From NCBI GenBank assembly GCA_946122785.1, contig CAMGYJ010000008.1:4923742-4987741 (forward strand): a stretch of DNA of 64,000 bases. The letters run 5' to 3'. Origin of the DNA: Linum tenue (lineage: Eukaryota; Streptophyta; Magnoliopsida; Malpighiales; Linaceae). This document shows, piece after piece, positions 21,930 to 34,480 of the stretch. Position numbers and translations under genes: made by a program. The notes beneath the pieces are model-generated. The model was not told the origin of the DNA. It searched no databases and saw nothing but the letters and a program-made list of their open reading frames with translations. Numbering within the stretch: the first letter of the stretch is position 1; the number at the start of each line of letters is the position of its first letter.

Positions 21930-24265
21930 AAATAGCAGACGCCGGGTTGATCGCCTTCGAACTTGTCGACAGCAGAAAGAGAAGTAAAAAACCTGGGCTC
22001 ATGTTTAAGCTCGACATCGAGAAAGCCTTCGACAACGTGAACTGGGGATGTCTGTTTAAGGCTCTCTCGAATGCAGGCTTCCCTGCAAAATGGCTAAACT
22101 GGATTAAAGGTACAATGTGCTCTCCTACGGTGTCCATCCTCATCAATGGCGAATCCAAAGGTTTCTTCCCTATGCAAAAAGGCCTCCGACAAGGCGACCC
22201 ACTGTCCTCCGGCCTCTTTGTACTTGTCATGGACATTCTGGATTTTATGTTGTCCAAAGTTAAAGAAGCCGGCAAGATCAAGGGTTTCTCCATGACTGAA
22301 GGCGAGGATAGGGGTGAAGTCACACACCTCCTATTCGCAGACGACACTCTCGTTTTCTGCGAAGCTGCATATGACCAGGTTCTAAACATCATCGCCACAC
22401 TCGTTTGCTTCCAAGCGGTTACAGGGCTCAATATTAACCTTGACAAAACAGTCATGTATACCGTCGGAGACGTTCCCAATCCAGAGTTCTTTGCTAATTT
22501 GTTTGGATGCAGATGGAGTACAGAACCCTCCAAGTATCTGGGGTTCCCGCTTGGAGCCAAACTCAACGCTGTCTCTACTTGGGATTCCATCATCGACAAA
22601 TATCAGAAAAGGCTAGAAGGTTGGAAAAGCAGATTTCTCTCAATCGGGGGAAGAGTCATTCTCAACAAGTCAGTCCTATCTAGCCAAGCTGTCTACCTTT
22701 TCTCTCTGCTGAAGGCTCCAAAAACAATTATTAAGAGAATGGAGAGCATCCAACGGAGATTCATTTGGAGCGGGACAGCGGAACACTACAAAACCCCTCT
22801 GGTTAGCTGGGACTTGTGCAAGGCACCTCGATCCAAGGGTGGGTTGGGAATCACTGATCTGGCATGTTTCAACAGCGCAATGTTGGGTAAATGGCATTGG
22901 AGGTTTGCTACGGAGACTGACAAATGGTGGAGGAAGCTTATCGGCCAAAAATACCCAGATCCCCACTCTCAATGGCATTCTGGAAAGTGCAACAGCGGCT
23001 TCACCAACTCAGCTTGGGCTAATATAATGAAAGAGTTCGATAGTTTCTGGAAAATGACCTGCATTGATCCGGGTTGTGGAGCTTGGAGCTCTTTCTGGCA
23101 CGACGTTTGGAACCCGGAAACCTCGCTTGCAGCAAACTACCCGAGGGTCGCCGCCGCTTCATCCGATCCCAACGCCCGTATTTGCGACGTCCTCACACGC
23201 AACAGCGAAGGTACGAAGTGGGAAATATCTTTAAAGTTTGCTTTGAGAGGAGGAGCTGAGCGTGAACTCTCTAATCTTTTGGATTTTCTTAATCAACATG
23301 CTATTACTAGGGTATCAAGCGGGCCTAGTCGCCTTGTTTGGTTACCCGATCCAGAGAACTCTTTTTCTGTTCATTCCATGTACAGGACCCTCATGAAAAG
23401 CAGATTCCCAGGCATCCACAACTTCCCAGCCAAGTCAATCTGGAAAACCATCATCCCGAGCAAAATATGCATATTCATATGGCTGGCCACGTTGAAGAAG
23501 ATTCAAACTCTCGATATTCTTAAGAAGAAAGGATGGTCCATCGCCAACAGATGCACACTCTGCGAGAAGGATGAAGAAAAGGCCGACCATATTTTCATTC
23601 ATTGTGATTTTGCGAAAGAAGTCTGGCGTCGATGCAGAGAGGCATGCCCGAGAATTGACAACACCAATGCAGACCTCACCTCCACAGTCAGTGAGTGGCA
23701 ATCAAGTTCCCCTAACAACACAGACGAATGGATCAATTACGGCGCTCTTCACGCCGTCTGCTGGCAGATATGGCTCGAAAGAAACAGACGAACTTTTCAA
23801 GATTCGAGACAGGAAGTAACAACCGTCGCCAGAAGAGCTTTTAAGTCCATGATCGAATGGCCGGTTGTAATGGGCAAAATCACCAAGGAAGAGGCACGAC
23901 AGTGGCTGAACGAGAGGATCAGCAACCCTCTTCATTCGAACAGAGGCGTCTGTTCACAAGGCCGCCGCTTTATAAGCTAGCTGACTTGCCTGTTCTGTCC
24001 CGCTCCTTTTGTTTCAGTACTATGTCGTAGGTCGTTTCCTGGCGCTGGCTTGTGAGCAGTTTCTAGCTTCTTTGTGTGTTTTTTCGTTTAGGGTGTGCAG
24101 GGGCGTTCTGGTTCGCCAAGCCCCCCCTTTTTGTTTTCTTTGTTCTTCGTTCTTATCGTTCTTCTGGGTTTGTCTTTTCGCAGCACATCTTGTGCTGCTA
24201 TTTCCTTTTTTCGTGTACAGACTCCTTCCTTTTGTTCTAATGCATTCATCATCTTTATCAAAAAA
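21930..24265 (+). mobile_element. 5'-truncated LINE with target-site duplication
   Basis: Target duplication AATTCCTCGAC at 21919-21929 and 24266-24276 brackets the element exactly. It keeps the second half of the reverse transcriptase, the connecting region and zf-RVT, then a 3' UTR ending in an A run. 5' truncation is normal for LINE insertion. The clean duplication and open frame point to a fairly young insertion, later than that of the host CACTA element. Confidence 0.92.
21932..23980 (+). pseudogene. Truncated LINE ORF2: reverse transcriptase C-terminal part and zf-RVT
   Basis: The frame is open from the insertion point to the stop at 23978-23980 (about 683 codons). Visible motifs: LDIEKAFDNVNW (RT motif with the first catalytic Asp), LRQGDPLSSGLF, and LLFADDTLVF (catalytic FADD). 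Then come a long connecting region, SIWKTIIPSKICIFIW and the zinc motif NRCTLCEKDEEKADHIFIHC. Endonuclease and the RT fingers are missing, so it cannot mobilise itself. No RNase H follows, unlike the LINEs at 12786 and 37744. Confidence 0.9.
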
Positions 24266-25194
24266 AATTCCTCGACTTGTGAGGGTTTTTACCTTTATAT
24301 GCGTATTTTTGGGGTATTGTGATTAGTTTTTATAGGTGGGTATTTCTCAATTTCTTGTTCTCAAAAGCCAAATTTACCCATACCCTGTACTTGCAGGAGT
24401 CAACTGTATAATGGAGCTGGTGAAAGATTACACAATTAGCATAAAGTTTTCAAGGCTAGTGACGGGGAGTCAATTGTGCATTATGTTGATAATGGTGATA
24501 GTGATTGGGGAAAGGAACCTGAAGGCACAACTAAGGGGCGTTTATAAAGTTATTGTGTTGTTCAAATTCATAATTTTGTTGATTATCATTGTACTATAGT
24601 TTTTATCCATTTAGAAACATTTCTGATGTAAGCACCAAAATTGATTGGCTTCAATAAAAGGAAAAAAATGGTGGATTTCATAGATTTATTTTGTTTGTAC
24701 TAATAGTAATGAAATTGACAAAATATACGGTTATGTTTTTAATTTCAATTAGAATTGAATTGGTAAGTAAATAAGTTGTAGTCGATTATGCTTAAGAAAT
24801 TTTTTGAGACAAATATAATAGTCTCGAATGACTAAGATTAAGAACAAAACAAATTGACTCTAAAAGTCAAATTGGTGACAAATATTTATGTCGGGAAAAT
24901 CTAATATATAAACAAAAGAATATGTCTCTAAAGGTGAAATTGGAGACAAATATTTATATCTTTAAATGTGCATATAGAGACTAAATAATCGTCTCTAAAA
25001 AAGTCTTTGGAGACTAAAATATTAGATGTAGTTTTCCCAATCAGTAACAAATAATATTTGTCTCTATAAGGCTATTGCAACTGCTCTAGAGGAGACAAAT
25101 ATGGTATATGCATCTTAAGAAGTATAGAGACAAATGAGTATTCAATAGAGACACATTTTCATCGTCTCTATAGTCCATTTTTCTTGTAGTGTGT

Positions 25195-26702
25195 TCTTGG
25201 CCATTAATGGGCTGGTTAGTTAGACTTCGCTACCTGTCTCCTTTCTCAGTCAACAAGTGAGGACTGAAAGAGTTTCTACAGATTGGAGAAAGAGATTGGG
25301 ACGAAGTATACGATGAATTGAACTTATGAATTCATATATATATAAATTCGTAAGTTTGTGAATTCAAATGATATTTAAAATTAAATCGAAAAAAAATGAC
25401 CATAATAACTTTCTTTCACGAGAACATACTTTCTCTCGTTAACGTCATGCTACCCGTCCTTATTAGAACACTATATAAGTAGGAGTGAAATCTTTGATCA
25501 TAGAACGTCTTTAGAAACTCGATTCAATGGTGTAAGAGATCGCTTCCAGCATGCTGACTTGATTGATCCGGTATGCCTCGTCCTCTATCTCATTCTTAGC
25601 TTGCATTGGCTGCACATAATGATCACCAAAAACCAGAACTCAAATAGTTACTCATAACGAACATTGAAAGTTTATTCATGATCATGATTGTGGATTTTCG
25701 GAAAGTCTTATCGAGAGAGTGGTATCAATTATAATGTAATGGTATTGCTTTTTTTTATTGGGATATATGTATTTTTTCGTATTGGTATTAATTTTAGTTG
25801 TATTATTTTTTTCGCATTGGTATTGATTATAATGTAATTGTATTGCTTTTTTGTATTAATATTATCATACTGTTCATGTATTGGTATTGGTTATAAATCT
25901 GCAATGATATTGGTTAATAAATAATATATGCTATGGACCTATGGTAGTGGTAGCTAGTGATTTTGTGTAGAGTGCAGTGGTAGCATGTTTTTGTGTTTTG
26001 GTAATGATTTCTTGTTTTATTTCTATAATGGTGTTGAATGTTTTTTTTATTTGAAGTGGTAGTATTTGTTTAATGGATTGATATTGACTTCTTATTTTAC
26101 TTTTGTAGTGTTATTAATCAAATTAAACGAAAATAAGGAAAAGATTGAGAAAAAAAAGTGAGTGGTGACGAGAGATCTGCAAAGTGAGAGAAAGAGTTAG
26201 AATTTTAATTAATATTTTTTTTGTATTTTTCATAAAATATAATTTACCAAAAAATAATTAATAAATAATATTTTTAATACCCAATTTGCACTTAGTAGTA
26301 ATGGTGACTCTTACTATAGAGTATTCACCATAACCACTCTCCAACTTGTCAAATCTTGCGTATAGTAAAAACAAATATAGCATAAAATGGAGAGCATGTA
26401 GTTTGATACCTTTTGTACGTATCCGGTTGTATTATTAAGCATCCATATCAACTGTATTTGGTTAATTAATTGAATGGTAGGCCGACATAAGTTTTCTACC
26501 TCTACTGCTACTGTAAAGAAATGGTAAATTTGATTAAATATTGCCTCATATACGTAATTAATTATCTCATTAATGTATTACGTGCATGCAGGAACCAAGT
26601 GATCTGTCCGATTGGTGGGCTAGCTTTTCTTAAATACTTATATCATATGTGGCTATGTGAGTGGTAGCCGCTGGGGTCTTGCTTTCAAACCCTAGCCTTT
26701 GC
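25195..26702. other. Upstream region of TPS3
   Basis: Apart from the SEO fragment at 25465-25728 there is no gene. 25730-26110 is a low-complexity stretch of repeated GTATTGGTATT-like words. 26400-26700 should hold the TPS3 promoter. Confidence 0.5.
25465..25728 (-). pseudogene. SEO-D: relic of SEO exon 2 and neighbouring introns
   Basis: The segment aligns with 36350-36615 of SEO-B: the intron 2 start (ACACTATATAAGTAG), exon 2 and, beyond intron 1, the end of exon 1 (GGATTTTCGGAAAGTCTTATCGAGAGAGTGG-like, shortened here). The exon 2 equivalent reads PMQANEIED-like residues and QVSMLEAISYTIE, then one inserted base (GATTCAATGG against GATCAATGG) shifts the frame into a stop. It is more diverged than SEO-C and cannot encode a protein. 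It lies ~1.1 kb upstream of TPS3. Confidence 0.82.
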
Positions 26703-26710
26703 TATATATA
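26703..26710 (+). promoter_or_regulatory. Candidate TATA box of TPS3
   Basis: TATATATA about 93 bp before the ATG at 26796, a normal plant spacing with a ~60-nt leader. Confidence 0.55.
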
Positions 26711-26795
26711 GATGGAGTCGAAACTATAACAGCCCATTCATATTACCATTATCATTATCATTATTACTGCTACTGCTACCATTACTAATCTTATT

Positions 26796-29700
26796 ATGTC
26801 TTCTTCATCATCACTACCACTTCATCAGTCAGCTGCTGCGGCGGCAGCGGCCCATCAGAAGAAGGCAACCTCCGGCGCAGCGGCGGATTGTGTCTCGTCA
26901 GTAAGCTTTCCTGGCACAGTCTGGGGCGATGGCTTCCTCGACAAAATTGATATGTCTTTCCAGGTTAATTAAGTTATATGGGTTTTATTAGTAGTTGTTT
27001 TTGTTGTATGTTATTTCCTAATAATATTGATCATGTTGCAGGAAAGAGTCCCTACTTTTCCGGAGAAAATTAAAGTTAGAAATAGCACCTTAACTTCTTG
27101 AACAACGATAAAATAAACGCAGTTCACATCTTTTTGCACAAAGCTCAAAAAAGTGTGTTCAATGTTTAGATGAACTACGAGATAGATCTACATTAAATTA
27201 TACCTACTCTTATTGAGGTTCAGTCAAACCTCCAAAATTATGACAAGTGGTGTCGACTGTCGAGTTGTGATTTTTGCGAACCTCTCTGTCATCTTCACCT
27301 CCTATTTTACAGACACCAGAAGTAACTGCGTCGAGAAACTGCTTCACTGACATAGAGTGACGATTACCCTCTCGACTGCTCCGATCATGCCCTGACTACA
27401 CCAACGGAGGCGTATGCCGATCACCACCCCCTGATCATACTAGAGGGTGATCACCTCATGCACTGGCGTAGCCAGAATTTCATTCAAGGGGGTGCATTAA
27501 AAATATAACATAAAATAATTTTTGACAATAATCCATTATAAAGTTTCATGTTTCATATTACCAAATTATTTTAAAACTACAAAATTATTCAAATTATTAA
27601 GTTTGCTCTTAATGTTATTTCACCATATCACCATTCACAATTTTCTTTCATTCTATTAGACTGGTCGAGTATTTCATTGCAGAAAATAGTCTACTAATAT
27701 GTGTATTGACAATAGGTAGTAGCAAATTAAACCTAATTTCAGAAGCAAATACATTGATAGAAACCAATTTTCTCTTCCGACGATAGTTATCGTACAAAAT
27801 TATTGATTTTCTATAATAATCCACACGTCATAACCATTTTATTAAACTGTATTAATGCAGATATTAGTAGTTTAAATTAATTTATATAATCAATCGTGGC
27901 TGGATACTAAAAATTTGCGAATTAACAATAAGATTTTGGGTTCATTGTTCATTATTAGTACTACTATTTTTTTTTTTTTTTTGTGGTTATCCAAATCAAG
28001 GGTGTGCCATTGCACCCCTAATAAGGAGCTAGCTCCACACCTGACCTTATGGGGGTGGTATGATGATGACTCCCCTCCCCCCTCAACTATACCATGGTGG
28101 TGGGGGTTTTCTTACCATATGCCTCATCTTAATTGTTTTTAATTATTAAAATTAGGTTGACCTTATAAAATCATAATCTCTCATATGTAATCGATGTAGT
28201 AAGAATGTGAGATTTAGTGATAAACAGTCACAGACGGCTAATGAGCTTGAAATATAAACAAAAGTCTACTCACTATACTAGCTTTGTAACCAGCCATTGG
28301 CCGATAGTTTAAAGTTCTTAATTATTTACTATTATAATTATCTATTTTTTATAGTTAATATCTTATGATGATAAAATTTATACACAAAAGTCTACTTACT
28401 ATATGTGCGCACAGATCTCCACCCATGCATGTTGTTTTTTTACTTTGAATAACTTGTGAGATAATTTATCAAGAATAACAAACAATTTAGACCCAAAAAT
28501 AATTTTAAATCCACTAATTCTCAGGCGAAAGACAGATACCCAAACCATGAAGTCCTGAAAGAAGAAGTGAGGAAGATGTTGACAAATGAAGTAAAAAGTA
28601 CTGGAGATGAAGAGGCAATAATTGCCGACAAGCTGCGGCTGGTAGATGCAGTTCAACGATTAGGTATTGGGTATCATTTTGAGCCAGAGATTGAAAAAGC
28701 ACTTGAAAAAGTACATGATATGGGGGAAGGCTTATTCACCAACATCGATGACAAAGGCAAGGATCTCCACCATGCAGCTCTTCGGTTTCGACTCCTCAGA
28801 CAACAAGGATTTCCTGCTTCGCAGGGTACGTGTGTATATATATATATATATATATATTGATTTATTAGTTGTACTTGATAACCAGCTAGCTAGTTCGTTA
28901 AGGTCTCTCTTATATATACATTGATCACGGATTCTCATGATTCTTTGTTTTATGTACACACACAAGCACGTACGAGTAGATGCGTTTAGAAAGTTGAAGA
29001 ATAGTGAAGGGAGGTTCAAGGAATGGGTGTCAAGGGATAGGCAAGGACTGTTGAGCTTGTACGAGGCAGCACACTTGGCATTCAATGGAGAAGATATATT
29101 GGATGAAGCCCTAATCTTTGCGACCAAGAACCTTAAGTCGCCATCCATCATCCAACACAATACCAACCCTAATTCATTCCAAAAGCAAATCGACTTTGCT
29201 CTCCGCTTTCCTGCTTGGAAATGTGTTCCAAGATCACTTGCCAGGCACTCCATAGATTTTTATTCCGAGGATACTTCGCAGAATCAAAAGCTTCTCATGT
29301 TTGCAAAGATGGATTTCAACATGGTCCAGAACTTGCATCAGCAGGAGCTCTATGAAATCTCTGGGTGAGTTAGTTAGAGTGTTAGCGGACTAGCTAATAT
29401 TATATTACGGAATACTACTAATCACCTTAATGGCTTGTTTGCTTTGATTTTGTCATCTATGCATACAGTTGGTGGAGAAGTTTTGATTTGGCGACCAACT
29501 TTCCATTTGCAAGAGAAAGGCTTGTAGAGAGTTATTACTGGAATGTTTGCGTTTACTTTGAGCCTAAATATCGATTGGCAAGAATTATAAACACCAAGAT
29601 ATATCGTACGTTGTCAATCTTAGATGACACGTGTGATAACTTTGCTACATATGAAGAGCTTCAGGCCCTATCGGAAGCTATTGAAAGGTTCTAATTACCG

Positions 29701-30849
29701 CATAAATCTTACATATAATGTGTGTATTCGATTGATTAATTAGACATAATGGAGCTTGCTTTTTTTCTTAATAATATATATATTGATAGTGTTTAATTTG
29801 TATGTACATACATATTTCTTTCAGGATGAATGTTAGGGCTCTTCAAGAACTACCCGATAGGATGAAGAAAACTTATCGTCTCATCCTTGATCTGTATGAT
29901 GAAGTCGAGAGTGAAATTGGAAAATCGGGACCCACTTTCCCCGTCGATTATGCAAAGGGCGAGGTAATACACTAATAAATAAGCTAGCATATATGTGCCG
30001 CACGCATATAGTATACGCAGAGTTACGATTTGGTGTATATCGACGGATCAGAACACCAATTTTTATTTGTTTATTATTAAATCGACCTTAGAAATCCAAT
30101 CCGGAGTTTACCATTAAAGTATAATACCATTACCATTAAAGTATAGTGCCTTTTTTTTGTGCATGTGGTAGCTCAAGAAATTGTGCCGAGCCTACTTACT
30201 TGAGATTCGGTGGCGCGCTGAAAGCAAGGTTCCAACACTGGAAGAGTACATGATCACCGCACACATCAGCTGCGCTATGCCCATAACGGCCACCTCGAAT
30301 TTCATTGGCATGGGAGCAGAAATAGCCACCAGGGAGGCTTTTGAATGGGTGACTAACGAATCCAAGCTGATGAAAGCTTGCTCTGTGATTGGTAGGCTTC
30401 AAAATGACATTTTCTCTCACGAGGTAAATCATTAATTATTTACATCTTGTATATAGTTTCATGAACTTCACAAACAAATTACCGAAGTACCGGAGTGCAT
30501 CTCATAGCTACTAGCTAGCTAGTAAATAGTAACTACTATTGTGGTTTTGCACATGCAGTGTGAGCAAAACAGAAGTCATCCTGCTTCGGCCGTCGAATGC
30601 TACATGAAGCAATATGGAGCGACGGAGGAAGAAGCGGTTGAATTCCTGTGGAAGAAGATTCACAACGCCTGGAAAGACATCGCCGAAGAGTATCAGAAAC
30701 CAACTCCATTGCCGGTAGCTCTTACAGATCGTCTCCTCAATTTGGCGCGTTCCTTCAACTTGTTCTATGAAAATGGTGATGGCTACACCAACTCCCACCT
30801 CGTGAAGGATCACCTCACCTCAATGCTCATCGATCCTGTGCCCCTTTGA
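26796..30849 (+). CDS. TPS3: TPS-a type terpene synthase (probable sesquiterpene synthase), 7 exons
   Basis: Exons: 26796-26963, 28525-28825, 28980-29364, 29469-29687, 29825-29963, 30172-30423, 30559-30849; 1755 nt, 584 aa. Exons 2, 4, 5 and 6 have exactly the lengths of TPS1 (301, 219, 139, 252 nt). Motifs: RER in FARERLVE (the RxR), DDTCD (337-341, Cys in place of the usual Tyr but all three Asp kept), NDIFSHECE (482-490), C-terminus IDPVPL as in TPS1. Residues 13-19 are an Ala run. Role as for TPS1: cytosolic prenyl diphosphate cyclase, product unknown. Intron 1 is 1561 bp and holds a hAT-like element; intron 2 starts with a (TA)n run. Most similar to TPS1 over the whole length, so these two are the recent duplicates. 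Confidence 0.88.
27461..28043. mobile_element. hAT-like MITE in TPS3 intron 1
   Basis: The ends CACTGGCGTAGCCAG and the inverse of GGAGCTAGCTCCACACCTG form imperfect inverted repeats. The flanks ACCTCATG (27453-27460) and ACCTTATG (28044-28051) are an 8-bp target duplication with one change. No coding region. Confidence 0.7.
28835..28857. repeat. (TA)n microsatellite in TPS3 intron 2
   Basis: About 11 TA units directly after the splice donor region of exon 2. Confidence 0.9.
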
Positions 30850-31689
30850 AGAAACCATTAAATGTTCGAATAATGCCCTAGCTAGCTTGTGCTCATGGTT
30901 CACAAATCGCAGTGCTAGCTAAGCTCTCTGCTGCTTCAATTCATTTGCTTTTCTGTATGTACGTCTGTTATGTTTCTTCCTCTTCTTGTTTTGTTGTTGC
31001 TGCTGCTGTTGTTGTTTCATGCTTCCTGTCCTGGACGCCCGGTTATCGCAGTTATTGAAATTGTTTCCAATTTTCCTTTTCTTTCTTTTAATCAATAAAA
31101 AATTATATTGTTAATCATGGATCATATTTACTAACATACCTCTCTAAAATGAAAGTCGACTCGTATGGGCTTGAGGTTTACACACTGACATAATAGATCT
31201 GGGGTCATCGAGATTCAAGCAGGAGACATCTCGACCACGGAAGATTTTGATATCATATTAAAAACCAGTTGGTTCAATAAATTAAATTATTAAGACAAAT
31301 TCTATAAATCATATGCCATTTCCTAACACTTACGTCTAAACCTTAACTCCATCGTAGCTAAGGACAATTCTTGAGCATTTTCACGATGTTCTGAGTTATT
31401 CTGATTAATTATTTTACTAATAAAAATATTAAAAATTGTTATGTATTTACAATGTGATAAACTCGGTAAATGAACATGCAAACATTTCTCATGTGGTGAG
31501 TTTTGTTTTATGCAAGTGTGTAAGGAAATGATAGAAATTTATTTTTTGAAGATCTCAGCGGCTCAAATCCATTGTGAATCATTTTCATTCAAACTTCAGA
31601 ATTTAGAGAGATTAAAAATTCTTATGCGATCACTCAAATAAAAGCAAGCCCCTGAGTTTAAATTTTGACACCTTGTCAAATTATGTAGC
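30850..31689. other. 3' flank of TPS3, no gene seen
   Basis: Probable 3' UTR for the first few hundred bases (T-rich, with AATCAATAAA-like signal near 31090), then AT-rich sequence without a gene. Confidence 0.45.
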
Positions 31690-32505
31690 ATTCCCATCTC
31701 ATGGTTCTCAGGTAGTCAATATAAACTACTTCCATTGCTGCCCGGGGGAAATTTTCAGGTGTGTAGCTGCTACACCAAGCTTTTTAGTCATAAATTTAAA
31801 GGATTTGGATCATCCTTTCCTTCTACTTCAATATGGATCCCTGTTGTCCCAAGCAAAATTTGTGCATTTTCTTGGTTGGTTTATCAAGAGAAAATCCTCA
31901 CTCAAGACCAATTACAGAAGAGAGATTGGCAAATACCCAACAGATCTTGCTTATGCCAGCAAGCAGCTGAAAGCATTGGTCATTTACTACTTCATTACAA
32001 CTTCTCAAGAAGTATATGGGACTATTTCTTCTTCAGACTCAACGTCAAAGGACCGATCCCATACAGCTGAGCCACTTCACCCGGGGAGTAACACATTTCC
32101 AATGTGTTAGATTACTGCCTCATGCCATCTTTTGGAACATTTGGTTAGAGCGAAAATCCAGAACTTTCAGAGATAAGAGATGTACATATGGGACAAGATA
32201 ATGCACAGAGTGGTGAACAATTGCATCAATTAGAGTCTTGCCAAGGCTCTTCTAGATCGACAAGAAGTACACACTCAATCAATTTTTGCTCGGTAGAGCA
32301 ACCAACCCTTTTCATCCTCCATGATCATCCATCTTAATGTGTCTCACATCTCAACCTAAATCTTGTCTACATCTTTGTTGTAATTCTCTTTCAATGTTGA
32401 TGTAATAGGTACTTCGTATTATGTTGCAGCAACCGTGAAACAATTGTAATAGCTCGTAATTTGTGAGCTACCTTATTTTATTAATACACAAATCATTCAT
32501 CAAAA
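31690..32505 (+). pseudogene. Decayed 3' end of a LINE
   Basis: A frame at 31735-32070 encodes a zf-RVT domain: SIWIPVVPSKICAFSWLVYQ, then QKRDWQIPNRSCLCQQAAESIGHLLLHY (C-x-C...H pattern, partly lost) and FSRSIWDYF. Stops and a frame change follow, then an A-rich 3' end near 32505. Confidence 0.72.
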
Positions 32506-33047
32506 AATAATGTATTTAAAATAAATCATTGATGATTGAGATCATATGAAACACCTTTCTATAGCAATTACATTAATTAAAAACTCATACGTAAAAGCTT
32601 ATAGAGGGACAATTATTCATTATGTATTAATGGATCATAACATATTACAAGTCTTTCGTAGCCATAAGTTCTTCCCCCAGTCAATTATAAGTCTTTTGTA
32701 ATGTCACGCCTAGGCACTGGGTAGTGATAAAACGCCTCGTTTAGGTCCTCGGCGGACAATTAGGCGTTCATAACGCCTAAGTGACGCGCAAGCAAAAATA
32801 GGCATGATTATTCGATGTAAGACATGATTAATCTAAGTGAGTAATGCTTAATTGCACAAGTAGATCATGGATTAAAAGAATTGTAGCAAATCTTCCTAAT
32901 CTTCCTAAAACGACGTCATTCCTAGCTGCCCTATATTCAATGCATCCTTCACTCATTCCTCGATTTGAAATTTCAATTCTAGGTCATGACTTACTTTGGT
33001 TAATATTGAGAGTTATCTAAGTTATTAACATTTGAAATTGAACTAAA
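32506..33047. other. Spacer, no gene seen
   Basis: AT-rich, without a gene. Contains a short run of AGGCGTT / AACGCCT words (32700-32800) in both orientations, perhaps a small degenerate MITE. Confidence 0.35.
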
Positions 33048-34480
33048 GTAAAAACGTGCTATAAAATTTGTACTTCTACTAAAGCCCGCTACTTTTGCTA
33101 AAACGCGTAGGTATTGCCTAACAGTGGCTCAACGCCTTCTTGAACCTTGATATTATATAGAGATATAGGGGTCAGACTGGTGTACTCCTGGAGTATACTA
33201 TACTCCAGGTACTCCTAGTGAGACATCTCCATCTAGACCATGAATTTAACCGAGTTTGGGGTATGATACTATACCCTGACCTGTAATGAATAGACGCCAG
33301 GCCTTGATTCTCTCAACTCAAGTCCGAAGTTCAATTTGATGGAAAACAATAATTGACCATTGAAATTTGTCGGAGCTCATCAAATCACATCTAATAGTCA
33401 GATCACCTGGAGTATACTAAAGTAAACCAGTATTTACCATGGATATAGATATTACTTTTATTCATTAATCAATTCCATGACATGAACCGCCATTGGAAAG
33501 TTACAACATGACTCAAACCATTAACTAAAAAACGCTTGAAAACTGCAACAAATATAGTAAAAAGCTCTATGAATGCAAACCATGCATGCATGCAAGCATC
33601 CATCCATGATCCATATATATGGCTCTCCTCCACCGCCTTCTTTATTTAGTACTACTCCAAGCACCGCTTCTCAAACGCCATGTCGTCGTCTACAGCTCCC
33701 CTCGAAACGGCGAGGCAGTAGGATGCCCTTCATCATGGCAACAGAGGAAAGTGGTGTACTTCTCCATATACCTATGACACTCAGGACACTTCATCCCTTC
33801 AGGAATCCTCCCTGCAGTGTTGGGGAACTCGAACCTGCAACAAGGGTAAGTCACCCCATGGACCTTCTTGTGATGATCGTCGTACGCCAGATCGAAACCC
33901 TTCACCGGAATCTCTTCCTTCCACAGATCGTACTCCACCAGAGTCGTCAGCACCGTGTTGCCGTGCCCATTCGATATAATGTTCGACCCTTTGCTCAAAA
34001 CGGCCCACCCTCCTTCCTTGTCGTAGCTCAGCAGCTTCTTGATCTCCAGCATCATCGGGTCATGGTCGTCGAGCTTGCCCTGCTGGATCTTGCTGAACAG
34101 CATGCTCTCGAGGCGTGTCCAGAAGAACCAGATCATGGTTGGGTCCTGCCAGAAGTAGCTCAGCTTCTCCACGGTGATGGTGGCGAGGACGCGGCGTACT
34201 AGCTCTTTCTTCGTGCTCTTCCCCACGTAGGCCATTTCCAGAGGGATGCGCGAGGCTACTGCGACGGCCCGGGCTGTGTTGGTGAATTTTCGGACCCATT
34301 CTACGTCGTCTCCGCCGTAGAGGAAGATGTACTTGCCGTCCTTGATCTGGATTTTTGGAAACAGGGGAGAAAAACAGAGGAAATGTCAAATTTGAGCTTT
34401 GCTTTGGAGTTGGGAAACAGGGGAGAAAACAGAGGAAAAAACAGAGGAAATGTCAAATTTGAGCTCTGGTTTGGAGTTGG
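33048..34480. repeat. Duplicated segment, source-side copy (SEO-B 3' end and flank)
   Basis: Counterpart of 7252-10060. This copy lacks the 1326-bp transposon and is attached to a complete SEO gene, so it is probably the ancestral location. Confidence 0.85.
33169..33442. mobile_element. Small MITE downstream of SEO-B
   Basis: Same element as at 7374-7642, with ends around GAGTATACTATACT. It was duplicated with the segment. Confidence 0.5.

Larger units (their letters stand above)
20851..25191. mobile_element. CACTA (En/Spm) transposon with a LINE nested in it
   Basis: The element begins CACTACAAGAAAA and ends TTTTCTTGTAGTG, perfect 13-bp terminal inverted repeats, and is flanked by TGT at 20848-20850 and 25192-25194, the 3-bp duplication of CACTA elements. 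Many copies of GTCTCTA / TAGAGAC lie near both ends as subterminal repeats. Total 4341 bp, but 2.3 kb is the LINE at 21930-24265, leaving about 2.0 kb of CACTA. No transposase was recognised, so it is non-autonomous. The stretch 21240-21600 (AAACCCTAG, GC-richer) looks unlike the rest and may be captured host sequence. Confidence 0.9.
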
